A DNA stretch of 64,000 bases from Antitrichia curtipendula (GCA_951230915.1 OX579639.1:12524001-12588000), one strand, 5' to 3'; shown: positions 24,321 through 36,464, counted from the stretch's first letter. The notes: a model not told the origin generated them from the letters alone. Numbers and translations are program-made.

Positions 24321-26204
24321 ATCAATTAAATGAAAGAGCCAACACAAATAACAGACCAATTCAGTAGCTTAACCTGATAAAGCAGGAAAAAAACCTTTGA
24401 AGAAAGGAAGCATACCTCAGTAGCATTGTTCTTGCCAACGTCCGCCTTCATCTTCGACAGCAGAGTTCGGTAATCAGCCAGGAGCCTCCTCAAGGGCTTC
24501 AATAGAGACACCCAACGGGTAGTAACTTGGAGTAGCGGTTTTAAACCCTTTGTTTCCATGGCCTCTGCAAGCTTCTGGTACTCAAACATGTGCTTGGGGC
24601 TCTTACTGAAATATGAGTGCGTTTTTTGTACAACTTGCTTTATAACTCCAAATATTGGTAAAGCGGATAGAGACTTTGCAGCAAGATTGCACCTATGTGC
24701 CATGTAGTGTACACCCAAGCAAAACGGAGTAAATCTAGTCTGAATTTGAACTGTCACTCCACTACGAACACTTTGGAAGGTGTTGACGCCGTCAGCTCCA
24801 AAACAAATGAGCCGTCTTGAAACTTGGTCAAAGGTGAGATTGCTTCCAATCTGCAGAGCCTTCATGATGATCACTGTGAGGCTGTCCGCACCAGATCCAT
24901 CAACTAGGGGCTATAAAAAGAGCAAGTGTGGAATTCTAACGTAATTTTCTACTATATATGCATGAATGCAAAGCCAGCTTCCGTTATCCACAGTAGTGAC
25001 CTCATCACAAATAATAGCCAAGAAGTGGGCAGCACCTAGTTTTTTCTTAATGGCTCCTTGGACTTGGTAGTACAAGCACTCAGCCATCTGCCATCCAGAA
25101 TTGTCACTCTAGTGCATCCTTGGAACATTAGGAACATTGAGGAAAGCATACAAAGCTTGCCTTTCCTCATACTCCAACATAGGACGACCACTTGACAAAA
25201 TTTGGAAGACTGTGCAAAATTGCACATTTTTTTTTGGAGCGGGCCAAAGTTGTATTACTGTTCACTTGCTGAAGGACGGAAGCTGGCTGCCTTGCTACAA
25301 ACAGCTTCAAGTTGATTTGATGTCGATAAGTTTTCGAAATGTACCAATCGCCCTTCTTCACCTTATACTTGGGCATATCAAAAGCAACTTTCCTCCTCCC
25401 CTCATGCTTCTGAAGCATATCCCACTTTGGACCTAATATTTTCGGATTCTTATCAAACGTAGAGCAGACTATGCACTTCACTAGGTGAATACTACCATCG
25501 TTACCTCGAATAGGCTCTGCCCACACTAACTTCGCAGCCCATTCGTTTTGGAAGCATCGAGTCTGATCGTAGTTCACCTTAGCTTTCTTGGACGGAGGGG
25601 GGATCACTTGGAAGTCGCCATCCGATTCTATCTCTTCTTCTCCATCGGAAATGTGAACCACGTCCTCGCTGAGTTGGCGGTGCATTTCGTAACCTGCCTG
25701 TGCTGCTGGTGATTTGAACTGGCAATTGCTAGTGCTCCCATCTTGTGATTGTATAACAAGTTCAGTTTCCAAGAGCTTTGTGTCTACAGACACATTGTTC
25801 AAGGAAATGCTTTTCGAAGTAACAGATACATGATCAGTTAACGTTAAGTCACACAGGAGCTCCAAAGATTGCGGAAGACTTGGATTACATGAACTTTGAA
25901 AGTACTTTGCGATGGAGGCTTCCTCTCGAGCATATCGACGAGCTACGGTGTCTTCTTTGCAAACAACCTTGCCCTTCAATTCACACCGACGGAGAGAAGC
26001 TTCTCTTTCTACCTTTCGTGCTGCTACACGGGCTGCCCTTGTCGAGATGGCTCTGGAGACTTCCTTCTGCAACGTCGGAGCTCCAGGCTGCATGCTGATC
26101 TCTACTGTTGGCTGCCCTCCTTTGGGAGTTTGGTTGCCCAATTCTGGACAGCTAAAGTCCACGTCCATCGCAGCCTCACTTTGGCAACCAAAAATGAACA
26201 CCAA

Positions 26205-27060
26205 TAAAAAACTAAGCTCAAGTCCTAAACCCCTTTGGTGATCTTGTCAAACCATGAGGTTGCTTAAAGCATGATCATTGTAACATTCACAACCAACACC
26301 TTTAGCGAAGATCTATCAAACCATGGTGTTGTGGAGAGGATGTACAACCAGAAACACAACTCACAAAGCAAACACAAAGCAATGCAGGTGTATTTCAATC
26401 TAGAACTCATTGCATTGAACTGAAGACAATAATATAGCCAGCAAAAATAAAGGTCGAATCATACACTAATATAGTTTGTCTCTGATTCGTGCTCCCTCCC
26501 ATCTGCATAAAACGATCATGCCTAAACCAAGACGAGCTACGGAAATCAATACGCCTCCCAATTAAAAATGGCTCCATCGCAGTAACGAACAAACCAATGC
26601 GCCTCCCTCGTTGCAATGGCAGCGCTGCCCTAAATCCCTCAATAAATCAAACCCAGATCACAGCAAATCAAAAGAAGATCGCAATGTCCTGTGCAGGCGA
26701 TAAACAGAAGAGCGACAAAAATTGAAGCGGCTATAGACACAATCTGGCAAAGTTGGTTTTGAGAGAGAGACTAAAACTGCACTAGCAATGAACAGAGCTT
26801 GGAAGAAAGGTCGGCTGGCGATGGATGCAACGATACACGAAGTTTCAAAGGCGATGAAGGTGGCCGCCGAACAGCAATAAGGCGCGCAAATTCAAAATAT
26901 GAACGCCGCGCAGGCGACGAGGTTGGCGGGCTCGCAGTTATGTGGCACGGAGTTCAAATAGCGCGGTGCCGCAGGGTTATGGATTGGTCGAACAAGCCTG
27001 CTAGGATTGGGGCTTTCAGGCCGCCCCCCCTGAATCCTAAGCCACGTTCTAGCTTTTTTT
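26205..27060 (-). promoter_or_regulatory. 5' flank of the hAT pseudogene, moderately GC-rich
   Basis: The base composition rises relative to the AT-rich DNA beyond 27200, which fits an old promoter and 5' UTR of the minus-strand hAT gene. The plus-strand frame at 26799-27218 has no recognised domain. Confidence 0.3.
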
Positions 27061-27451
27061 TTAATTTTAAAAAAAATTCTTTAAAGCCCTTTTCGCCTAA
27101 GTGTTTTGGTTGGTGCTTTCTGGCACCATTTCGCAAGATTAAAAAGGGCTGGTTGACATTACAACTCCATAAAATGCTTAAAGGAAATTTGCAAGGCCTT
27201 AAGCACCTACAATTATAAAAAAAAAAGTGTGCAAAAAATGTGGGAGTAAAAGTATTTAGTAGAGGTGCTATTTAAATGCATCTTTGAAGCAAAACAAAGG
27301 ATTATGCTTTTATAGTCTAAATATATCCTTATAAGAACATCCAAACAAACATCTTTTAATAGCAATACAAGCATGCGCATGCCTACAGTGATTCTCAATC
27401 TTCATATGAATAATTTTGTGACTCATATAGGGCCTATAGAAACCTTCTTAA

Positions 27452-28367
27452 CTCCTAAAACCCCGAGGCCTTTTCTCCATCAAAACACACTCAAAACTGC
27501 CACTTCTATTGCAAAGAGCAAAAAACTATAAAAATTGTTTTTTTTTGCATATCTAACCATAGGATCTTATACTAGACTAGTATGAGAATGTGTGCAAGAA
27601 ATTTCAGAAAGTTTGAACAAATAGATTGCAAGATATTTGCATTCAAAGTGAAGAAAACAAGTTTTTTTGCACCTTGCTTGACTAGATTTTTGGGCTTTGA
27701 ACCTATTTAACTTAAATTTTTTGTATTGTTGATTTTGATTTTCTAAGTTTATATGTTGAATACTTCAGTTGAGAATCTAGGAAAAAAAATTCAAGAAAAA
27801 AGCACTAAATTTTTACTCATTAAAAAATTGTTAAGTAGAAGTAGGTTCAAGATTGAAGGAATAACTAAATCGTTAATAGCTCTAAGACAAAATTGAAATA
27901 CCATAATTCCAACGGCGAGATTTTTCTAGGAAGCAAATTCAACCTTGTCTAAAAAAAAAAATTTTGAAAATTGTAAAAATTGCATTCAAAAATGAATCCT
28001 AGAAGTTATTTTTTCAAGAAGATGCTTAGATTGCACGAAAAACTAAGATTGTCCATAACTTTTTCATTATTAGTCCAAATAGAATGAATCAAAGCTTCAA
28101 ATGTAGACAAAAAGACATAGATTTTGAAAAAAATATTTAAGAAATTTATTTTGACTTTCTGTGATTTTTTTGTGCTGCCCGCCAAACTCTATTTTTGGCA
28201 TAACTTTTTCTCTCGGGCACCAATTGAAATAAAAATTATATATCCACAAAGCTCTTGCAAAACCAAACAACCTCAAAAAATCCCAAAAAAATTCTCTACA
28301 CATTGAGGTCATAGGAACCTACCCGGACCCAAATTGTCCCCCGAGGGGACAAACGGGGTTTTAGGGG
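27452..28367. mobile_element. TTAA-flanked non-autonomous element, copy 2
   Basis: TTAA (27448-27451) then CTCCTAAAACCCCG on the left; CGGGGTTTTAGGGG then TTAA (28368-28371) on the right. The 14-bp ends are inverted copies with one mismatch. The interior shares blocks with copies 1 and 3, such as AGGATCTTATACTAGACTAG and the CATAACTTTTTC block. Near the right end is a palindrome TTGTCCCCCGAGGGGACAA. No coding frame. Confidence 0.7.
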
Positions 28368-28375
28368 TTAAATGT

Positions 28376-29300
28376 GGCTTGTATGACATTGTTGAGAACC
28401 TTCCTAATAAATAAACAAACTTCAATACAAAACATGTAAAAGTGTTTTAAGTATATCCTTGAAATAAAGCATGCACAACCATGTTCTTTATTGTTGAACT
28501 AAATCCTAAGTTGGATATTTAAGTATTATTCAATTGGCATTCTAAACATTGAACAAAAATTTTCTAATGATAAACCATAAGTGCTTCTTATCTTAATTAA
28601 AACTAACAAAAACTATAAAAATTAGAAGCTTGAGGTGGTTTTGGATGGTTTTGGCCAATCCAAGCAAAAGCTCTAGACTTCCAAATCCAAGTTGAAAATT
28701 GAAATTTTTTGATAGCTTAAATTGTAGAGTGTTGCATGCCTATTTAAAAATAATAAAATCTTTATAATAGGATATTTTTAGCAAAAATTATGGATGGATA
28801 AAGTTCTATTTCTTATTCTTTTTTCAAGACTTTATCTAACATTTTCTTCTAGCCTATAAGTCTAAATTAACTTTTGCTTTCAAGATTGCATTGTAAACGT
28901 CATCTAATTTTAAATTGTCATTTTATTCTAGCTTGAATTAGATGTATTTTGATGTTTTTAATCCAAAATTAATGCTCTTGATTATCCAATTTCATTATAA
29001 TCTATTTTCCTTATTTTTTTATCCATTTTTAAGGTGTGATATATTCTTGAAAACCTTTAAAAATTACCTAAATGATTTTGAATTCAAAGTTGGATTTTAA
29101 TAAGTTCTTAAGCTTGAGTTAAACTTCTAATTTCTAATGTAATTATGGTTTCTACCAAAAAAAATAACAAAGTGCCAAATTCAAGGACATACCTCAAAAT
29201 CCATTTTCACCTCATCCCCATTTTTCAACATGCATATTATGGTTGTATCATAAGGTCTCCCTTGATTCATTTTTGTTGCGTTTGTTGTGTTTTTGTATAC
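28376..29300. other. AT-rich DNA between the two TTAA elements, no gene seen
   Basis: No motif on either strand. Confidence 0.5.
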
Positions 29301-29307
29301 AATTTAA

Positions 29308-30229
29308 CCCCTAAAGTTTAGAGATTATGTTTTCACCAAAACTGCTTAAAAATTGCTATTTCTAATACCAAATTTTAGAAACAAAAAAATTTGGAAAAAT
29401 GTAACAATAGGATCTTGTATCAAAACTAGTTTGAGAAGTTGTCAAAAAAAATTCAGAAATTTCCACCACGTGGATTGCAAGATAATAGTATTTGAATTGA
29501 CAAAAATCCGGGCAGCTGTACTTCACAAGGTCACATTTGTATGAAAAATGTCCAAAATGGTGGTACTTCTTTGGATTCATTCTTCAAGGCAAGTTGGCTA
29601 CATGCTTGAAAGTTTTCAGCTTATTTGGAATTGTAAGACATATAAGAAAAAAATAGTAAGTAGAAAGAGGTAGAGAATGTTCAAAATACTAAATTGTTAA
29701 GAATTTGAATATGGAATTGAAATATTCCAATTCCAATGGTTGTAATGTTGTAATAAAAAATCTACACCCACTGTTTTTATTTTTTTTCAAAAATATTGAA
29801 AATTGAGTTAAATAAAGGACTTCAAAGTTTATTTTAGAGTAGAGATTCCATAACTACCCTCAAACTAAAACTCCTCATAACTTTCATTTCATTAATCAAA
29901 ACAGAATGGTTCAAAGCTTCCCATCATCCCATGTATATATAAATCTAAAGAACCAATTTCATATTTTAATTTATTTTTTAAGTGATTTTTAAAGAAGTTT
30001 TTTCAATTGCCCTGTTGCCCAAGCTGCCCGCCGACTAATGAAAATGACATATCATGCAATAACTTTTTAACCACATAGTCAAAAGTTATTAAAAAATTTG
30101 GGGCCTTAAAGCTACTTTTTAGGCACATCTTATGTGCAAATTTCAAAGAAAAAAAGAAAAGAATTCCAGTTGTAGTAAGCTGCCCAAAATTGCTATGTTG
30201 TCAAAAAACGGTGTTTGGTCCTTTAGGGG
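29308..30229. mobile_element. TTAA-flanked non-autonomous element, copy 3
   Basis: TTAA (29304-29307), then CCCCTAAAG on the left; CTTTAGGGG, then TTAA (30230-30233) on the right, a perfect inverted match. Length 922 bp, close to copy 2 (916 bp). Interior blocks are shared with copies 1 and 2. No coding frame. The ends and TTAA duplication look like piggyBac or Kolobok termini. Confidence 0.7.
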
Positions 30230-30235
30230 TTAAAT

Positions 30236-31355
30236 AACAACTTTTACAATAAAGTGAATTATATATATTTTTATTTTTTCCTCTTTTTTGGAATTATTTT
30301 AGAATTGCAATCTTTGATTTCAATTACTACTAATTAATTTTTAATAATTCTAGATGTCAAAAAATTGTAATGATATAATCCTCATAAGTGCTAAATAAGT
30401 ATCTATTGAAGATTTTTAATTTTCTTTTTGTCAACTATGCATATTACAATCAACAATATTTGTTTAATACAAAGTCAAAACTCTATAAGGAAGTCAACTT
30501 AGTCTCTTAACTATGCCCAACAGTCCAAAGCTTTAAGTAGCAACTTGGAACCTATACTTCCACTTCAAACTTTTAGACTTTGAATACAAATGGCATTCGT
30601 CACTTGCTCTTGCTCTATGAATACTCAAGTATGGATTTTTCTTACATTCTTTTTTTCTCCTTAAATTAGATTTTTTTCAAGCTTCAAGTATTTTTTCTAA
30701 ATCCCACAATCTTCAATCTACATCACTAGTTAATTGCATTAGATTTCACTTTGTATCAACCAATCTAATTAGCTCTTAATTTGTATTAGCCACTATAGTC
30801 AATCAACATAATTACTTACTCTGCTAGTGCAACCAATCTGTTAGTGTACAAACTAGATGTGGATTCATGTCCTCATGACTTAAGGTATTTATTAAACAAT
30901 ATTCTGTCTCTCTCATTAAAAAAATCAACAATCTCTATATTTGAACCAATACTTTATAGAACTATCTTTGTCACCAAATATATATTTCAACTTGAAAAAA
31001 ATCAGGGATAAAGAACCAAAACATATTTAATATGCATTTTGAGATCCTTTTCCTATGGTTTCCAACAAGATGGGCCGGGAATGAATCCATCTATTGTCTC
31101 ATGTTGTTAATTGTTTCACTTTTTTCTACTTCTTTTGTAACCTCTATGAGAAATTTAAATTTATTAATTAAAATATAAATATATGCCACTCCAAATATTT
31201 GAACACAAATTGTATAATAGGTACAACATACAACAACAAAATTTTTTTAATAGGCATGAAATAAAGTTATGCCTATACCCTAAGGAATGAGATCTACAAC
31301 CAAATACTACAAGGTCATTTTAGATTGACCCCTTTTCCTTGGACTATCAAAAAAG
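30236..31355. other. AT-rich DNA in the CACTA element, no gene seen
   Basis: No motif on either strand; multiply stopped in all frames. Confidence 0.5.
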
Positions 31356-31359
31356 TAAA

Positions 31360-31900
31360 AAAATGACTCTTCCCCAAAATATGACTAAAGCAAAAATGTG
31401 ACTAGGTGCTCTCCAACTATGTTCCATGTCCAAATTTTCCAATGGTTGCCCCCAAAAGAGATGAAATGACTATTAAAAAAATGTGACTACAAACTATGAC
31501 TCTCCAAAAAATATAACTACAAAATATAACTCAAACAAAAATATGACTAGGTGCTCTTCAAACATGTTGCCCGCCCAAATTTTCCTTAGGCTACCCCAAA
31601 ACAGAAAAATGTCACTAACTCACTACCGAAAAGATATGACTACAAAATATGATTGACATAAAAATATGACTACATAATATGACTAGACATTCTCTGAATA
31701 TGTTCCCTGTTGTTCCCTAGAAAGTACTTAGCCGTTCCCAATGGACGTATACTATACGCCCATGAAGTACAAGACTAAAATATGATTGGCAGTCATATTT
31801 GCAGTCATATTTTTCCCCAAGATATTGACCTCCCAAAATATGATTGGGAGCAGTCGCTAGTCATCCCTAGTCATATTTTTGCAGTCATAAAATGCAGGTT
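31360..31900. repeat. Right subterminal repeat array of the CACTA element
   Basis: Repeated AATATGACT and AGTCATATT motifs match those at the left end, spaced more loosely, ending just inside the right terminal repeat. Confidence 0.7.
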
Positions 31901-31911
31901 TTGTTGTAGTG

Positions 31912-34900
31912 AATGGTTACATGCCGGGAAGGATTTACCTCAATCTGTAGTTTCTTACCTTCTACAAACTCGGAAGATGCTGTAGTGGACCGCGTACATA
32001 CACAAGGTTGGGAGAAGTTCACTTTGTCCGGTCGATGTAAGTCTCTTGCATCGCCAATGGGGACATCTAACTTCCTCTTCGTACTTCCAAAGGATTCTTC
32101 ACCTTCCAAATGTGGTACTCGAGTTTCTACTCCCTTGGCCCCAGACAATGTGTTTAGCGCTTTAGCCATTTTCTTAGGATCTCTACTTTGTCTAGCAGCT
32201 CTCAATTTCAACTCCTCCTTTGATGGGCTAGATCCAAATGTATGCCCTCTCAAATACGCACGGTAGTTTGTCATTTGCATCCAAGCATGTATACTATTGT
32301 TGCAAGTGGCATCAAACAAATTGTTTCCTCGGTTCCCAAACATTTGCAGCCACTTATTATGGATAGTTTTTGACAAATTACATGAAGGCATGTGAGCCAT
32401 CTTTTTCAAATTCAAATCCTACAAATCCATAATCCAAAATATATAAGGTCCAGATTTCAAATTCATACTTAAATACCAATATTATTTTTGAAGTCAAATC
32501 ACTGACTACAGATGTACTTAGAAAACATTGGTTTTCTTCACATGATCACCAACAAAGTTTTTTTGCTTTTTCATGATTAATTTCTTTTTCCTAAATAAGA
32601 GACCCCATAATTTTTTGTTTATAAAAGTACAAAAAGACAAGTAATATAGGCAGCACTAAAGCATTCGTCGGATCTGACTAGTATTTTAGTGATGCTCCTC
32701 TTTACCCCTCTTTTTGGTACCTTCAATACAAAAAATACAAAAATTACAATAACATATGTAGTCAATTACAATTATTTAAAGACAACTAATGGAGAATAAA
32801 CATGCATACATATAACTAACAATTCAAGGTTTTTTTCAAATCATACATCTGACAAAGATATAGACAATCATAAATTTTTTAAATAATTTTTCACTTACCA
32901 TTTGTATAAAGCCTCCCACTGCTGATACCGGAAATGCCCAAAAGCCAACCAATGGTCCAAGTGATGAAGTGCTTCTTCACTAGCAACTCCAGATGACAAC
33001 CACCATGATCAAATTGCTAGGTAATGTGTCTCTGCCTTGTCCATAGTCTTGGAATCTTTGTACTATTTGCACAGTGATGTGTGCTACTTGTGGAATGCCT
33101 CTTTGATATGCTTTTGAGTGTGATTCTAAAGAGAAGTAGTCCAATGCAAAAGGTAGGTCCACTCACAAGTTTCCATTTTGTTGTTAGTTGAACCAGTGTC
33201 ATAAACAATACAAACCACATTCCAATTGGCCATGGCACTATCTACTATAAATCCCTTGAAATTTGGGTGATCAATTCCATATTGTGTCATGACCGCATTT
33301 AAACACCTCCAAAATTGCACCTGGATCTCAGTGTCTTTGGATTGCATGTCGCATGTTGAAATGGTCATAACCTTCTTGTATCTGAATCATACACGTGGCA
33401 AGCCATTGTGGTCCACTCCTTCACATGCTTCATGTGGTCAAACATCAACCAAGCGTTTTGCAGATCACCTCCAAATTGCATGCGCTTCACCAAGTCCACT
33501 CCACTGTTGGGTCCTTCTGTGAGCATCTTAAAAATGTAAACCTTCTCTTCCCTTGGCCAAGGAAGACGCTATTGTGTATGAATTCAAATTTGGACTCTTT
33601 CTTCATGGTCATCATGTTGTTGATGACACCTCCTCGGTTGTTTGAGCGAAATGAAGAGATGGCATTGCGTATGTTTGGACTGTTCAAATATTGAAAACAG
33701 TCCATGACCTCCTCCAGTTCCTCCCCCTTCAACATCTCTCTCTCTCCCTCGCCATTATGAAATAGATGGTTTGTCAAAAATTCCTTACTAGCAAACAGTG
33801 CAATTGCCGAGTTGGTGGCTACCGGAGTTTTGGCCATCCGCTCCACAGTGAGTCCACAAATTTCATCCGTAGAATCTCTATACATGCCCTTCGCAACAAG
33901 GTGAGCATGATGTGAATCACCGCCCTATTCATTCTTGGATTATCACTCTAAGTGTAGTAAATCCTAGCATCGCATGTGTCAAGGCACTTCGGTAACATTT
34001 TGCAAACCTTACAAACTAAAGTAGAGTCTCAGGTGGAATCTCCCCTACTGTGAAAGGAAACATTATAAATCCACTCCACTCTGTTTCGTTCTTTTTGGAA
34101 GCTCTCTTCAAGTAAATACACTTAAGATTTTCGCAAGCAAGATGACCAGCACAGTATGACTTACGGAACTTGAGATTGTCCGAGTTGTTGATATTTGTTG
34201 TCACCAACTTGCACCACGGATGTCCATTGTATCGCTTGTCCATTCCTTCCAAGTTTTTGGCCGCCGAAGAAGATGAAAATGACTGACATACACGGAGGTA
34301 GTTTGAAGATGACATTTCCGTTGAATATTGTTGGAAGGAATTTAACCCAATGATGCTACACGTTGTTCAGATCCATTGTCGACAATTCATTACGTGAGTG
34401 ATGCATATTTTCCAGGTTCTTCAAACACTCCATGATACTTACTTGGTCAAGGGGAGTTGGATGCAATGGGGGACGTAAAAATGAAGATTGCATAGGACTA
34501 TTAGAAGGGGTGCTACATGAGAATCTCGTAGGGGCCTTTTTAGTTGACTTGGGTGTATTTGCGGACTCATGTTTTGAGAGTGTCAAGTTAGAGGATTCTC
34601 CTTCAGATTCACTAGACAACTCTATGATAGTATCCAATTTCTCAACGTTCACAGTTTGGAGAATTACAGTACTCGAAATTATTAGACAAGCTTGATAAGG
34701 TGGGCTAGGTGAAACTACTTCAGATATGAAAGGCATGTTCATTGTTGAATTATCTGACTGACGTCTCACTATTTCAGTGGATGCACCAAGTATAGATAGA
34801 AGAAGTCTATAAGCTCTATAATTTCCCGACCGGAGGTACCAACATTGGATTTCTTCTTCCACAAACCTCAAAACATGAATAGATTGTTGTATTATACCAG

Positions 34901-35136
34901 ATTCCAGGGGTAGCAAGAACCACACCCCGGGGGTCAGTCGGATCCGACTGATCATCGAACAGTGGCTCCAGGTACCCTTGGAATTGGTACCCCTCACGGG
35001 GTACTGGTCTTTCTCGGCAGAGAACTGGTTGGATTTCGATTGGATTCTTGTTGGATTCCAAGTTTTGTTTTGATTTCATCATGGGATTAGAATCCATTTG
35101 AAATTGGATGCATTTTGAAAGGTGGTTATTCCGCAT
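31912..35136 (-). pseudogene. MULE-like transposase gene, N-terminal and core part
   Basis: Starts at an ATG at 35136 on the minus strand. It reads first a Ser/Pro-rich region (34860-34360: FVEEEIQCWYLRSGNYRAYR), then a Cys/His finger with GHPWCKLVTTNINNSDNLKF, SYCAGHLACENLKCIYLKRA and KCDARIYYT-like text, then a DNA-binding-like region (EFLTNHLFHNGEGEREMLKG, IRNAISSFRSNN), and then a probable DDE core: CDMQSKDTEIQVQFWRCLN, NFKGFIVDSAMANWNVV and CEWTYLLHWTTSL. A C-terminal region at 32415-31912 (FGNRGNNLFDATCNNSIHAW) runs into the CACTA insertion and resumes at 16451. Frameshifts and stops lie between the parts, for example near 33.5 and 33.15 kb. The finger, then D-D-spaced core fits Mutator-like transposases; the family call is an inference and another DDE family is possible. 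Confidence 0.55.
34895..34990. mobile_element. Hairpin MITE, copy 1, core CAGTCGGATCCGACTG
   Basis: An imperfect 96-bp palindrome centred on a perfect 16-bp core. The arms read TACCAGATTCCAGGGGTA and, reverse complemented, TACCAATTCCAAGGGTAC. It lies inside the first exon of the MULE-like gene. A second copy with the same core is at 36006-36103. Confidence 0.65.
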
Positions 35137-36005
35137 CTAGACGTAGACTCGTAGTGTTTGTTTTTATCTTCATTTTTGATTGTTGAATTTGAATGTGTGT
35201 TGACGTTGTTAAGGGTGCCGAATATGTAGAAGATCGCTTAGTCTGTGTAATGGATTAGGTTATTGCCGACATTGCGTATTCTGGCTTCATCATTTTTAGT
35301 ACTGTTTTGTCAGTCTTATAGTGTTGCGTTGAGTTATTTTTGCGAGTTTTTGGAATCCTTGCTGTCAAATTTCAGAAATGTTTGTAATTTTAGTGGGCTT
35401 GTGGCAACAATCTTATTTGTTATGGTATTCAAAGTTTTGCATGTTTATTTTTGGAGATTTAGACTCCCCGCTTGTGAAATTTTTTGCTTGATTTTCCACA
35501 GCATTTAGTTTCTAATTTTATTTTGAAGGAAGCAATAAGTTAGGAGGATCAGAAATGGAGCCTCTAAGGGCTGGTCCGCCTTTTTCATGTATTTCTTGGG
35601 ACGGGAATATTTTTAGCTCATTTTTCAGGCATAGAGAAATTGATGAGGAATCTAATCCAAGTGATTTCATATTTTTTTTGAGCATTTTTTAATTACTTGT
35701 GAATTTTCAAACGAGTTGGATTTTAGGTCCCTATTTGTGTCCCTAGGTCTTTCATAAACGGTTCACTCGCAATTTTAAATAAAAATGGGGATAGCAAAGA
35801 GAATGATTGGATCTTGCAATTAATAGTTCTTTTTTTCTTGATTCATTCAATGACTATACAAGTTGATTTCAAAACCAACTCATGTCCATTTCATAGCCAT
35901 TTATAGGGTCCATACTTAATGGGCACTCCGTTTTACAGCCTCCTACTTTACTCATTCTTAACTAACAGTTGTCATATTGGAGGGATTTGAGGTGGATTTC
36001 TTGTG
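35137..36005. other. Divergent intergenic region between the MULE-like and ParB-methyltransferase genes
   Basis: No convincing coding frame. It may hold the promoters of both divergent genes. No clear TATA pair is seen. Confidence 0.4.
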
Positions 36006-36103
36006 GGACCCAATTTCATGGGTACCTTGAGCTACCACTCTAAGGTTAGTCGGATCCGACTGACCTTAAAGGAATTGCTCAAGGTACCCATGAAATTGGA
36101 TCC
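36006..36103. mobile_element. Hairpin MITE, copy 2, core AGTCGGATCCGACT
   Basis: A 98-bp palindrome. Its 27-bp outer arms (starting GGACCCAATTTCATGGGTAC) match with one mismatch. Core and arm text are shared with copy 1, 1.1 kb away. Confidence 0.7.
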
Positions 36104-36302
36104 TCTATATATGATTGAATATTGATTTATAAGTTTCTTGAAATTACCTTGTGTCTTTATGCTTGCAATGATGTACTTTTCCCTTCAAATTGAATTTATC
36201 TCCCATATCAATTCTATTTCTAATTTGTAAACTTTCATGATAAAACATTGAATGTATTAATTTATTTGTATGATATTCTATTATGTCTTTTGTATCGTAT
36301 GA

Positions 36303-36464
36303 CACTAGTAGAAAATCTGAAATTTCTGTTGTTTTGGTCGCGTTGATGATCAACAATTTTCTGCTGATTTTGACAAAAATCAGTTGATTTTTGTCAAAAT
36401 CAGCAGAAAATTGTTGATCATCAACGCGACCAAAACAACAGAAATTTCAGATTTTCTACTAGTG
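36303..36464. mobile_element. CACTA-ended perfect palindrome, 162 bp
   Basis: Two 80-bp arms are identical inverted copies around a 2-bp centre (GT). The ends are CACTAGTAGAAAA, the same as in the foldbacks at 21740 and 44580. A perfect target duplication TGA flanks it (36300-36302 and 36465-36467). It shares internal text (TGTTGTTTTGGTCGCGTTG) with the right part of the 21740 element. The lack of any arm mismatch suggests a very recent insertion or active correction. Confidence 0.92.

Larger units (their letters stand above)
19334..26168 (-). pseudogene. hAT-family transposase, broken, inside the CACTA element
   Basis: Read on the minus strand from an ATG at 26168. Exon 1 (26168-25200 region) has an acidic N-terminus and a BED-like finger (KCIVCSTFDKNPKILGPKW ... 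HEGRR). Next come YEERQALYAFLNVPNVPRMH, then AHFLAIICDEVTTVDNGSWL with an in-frame stop, the block at 24896-24415 with CFGADGVNTF, GVHYMAHRCNLAAKSLSALP and VTTRWVSLLKPLRRLLADY, a block at 23120-21360 with DPYALWEMTTLMPLLETMDI and YLKWVSDLNNKSAQLVF, and the C-terminal dimerisation motif VEDERCFSSLAFLKNKL at 19500. The order and the CDE, GADG and HCxAHRxNL-type motifs are those of hAT transposases. Splice-like gaps and several stops separate the parts. A CACTA foldback (21740-23087) sits inside one exon. Its own terminal repeats were not found. Confidence 0.75.
16452..31911. mobile_element. 15.46-kb CACTA (EnSpm/CMC)-type transposon with nested cargo
   Basis: The left end reads CTCTACAACAAAA (16452) and the right end, reverse complemented, reads CACTACAACAAAA (from 31911). 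This is a 13-bp terminal inverted repeat of the CACTA type with one mismatch. A 3-bp target duplication AAT flanks it exactly (16449-16451 and 31912-31914), and the interrupted minus-strand gene resumes on both sides. Inside each end lie arrays of AATATGACT in both orientations, as expected for the subterminal binding sites of CACTA elements. No CACTA transposase (TNP2-like) was found inside; the only large gene is a dead hAT transposase. The element is therefore probably non-autonomous or has lost its own genes. Two TTAA-flanked elements and one CACTA foldback are nested in it. Confidence 0.8.

Noticed and set aside
26799..27218. 139-residue plus-strand frame
   Set aside because: No recognised domain and it sits in the likely 5' flank of the minus-strand hAT gene.
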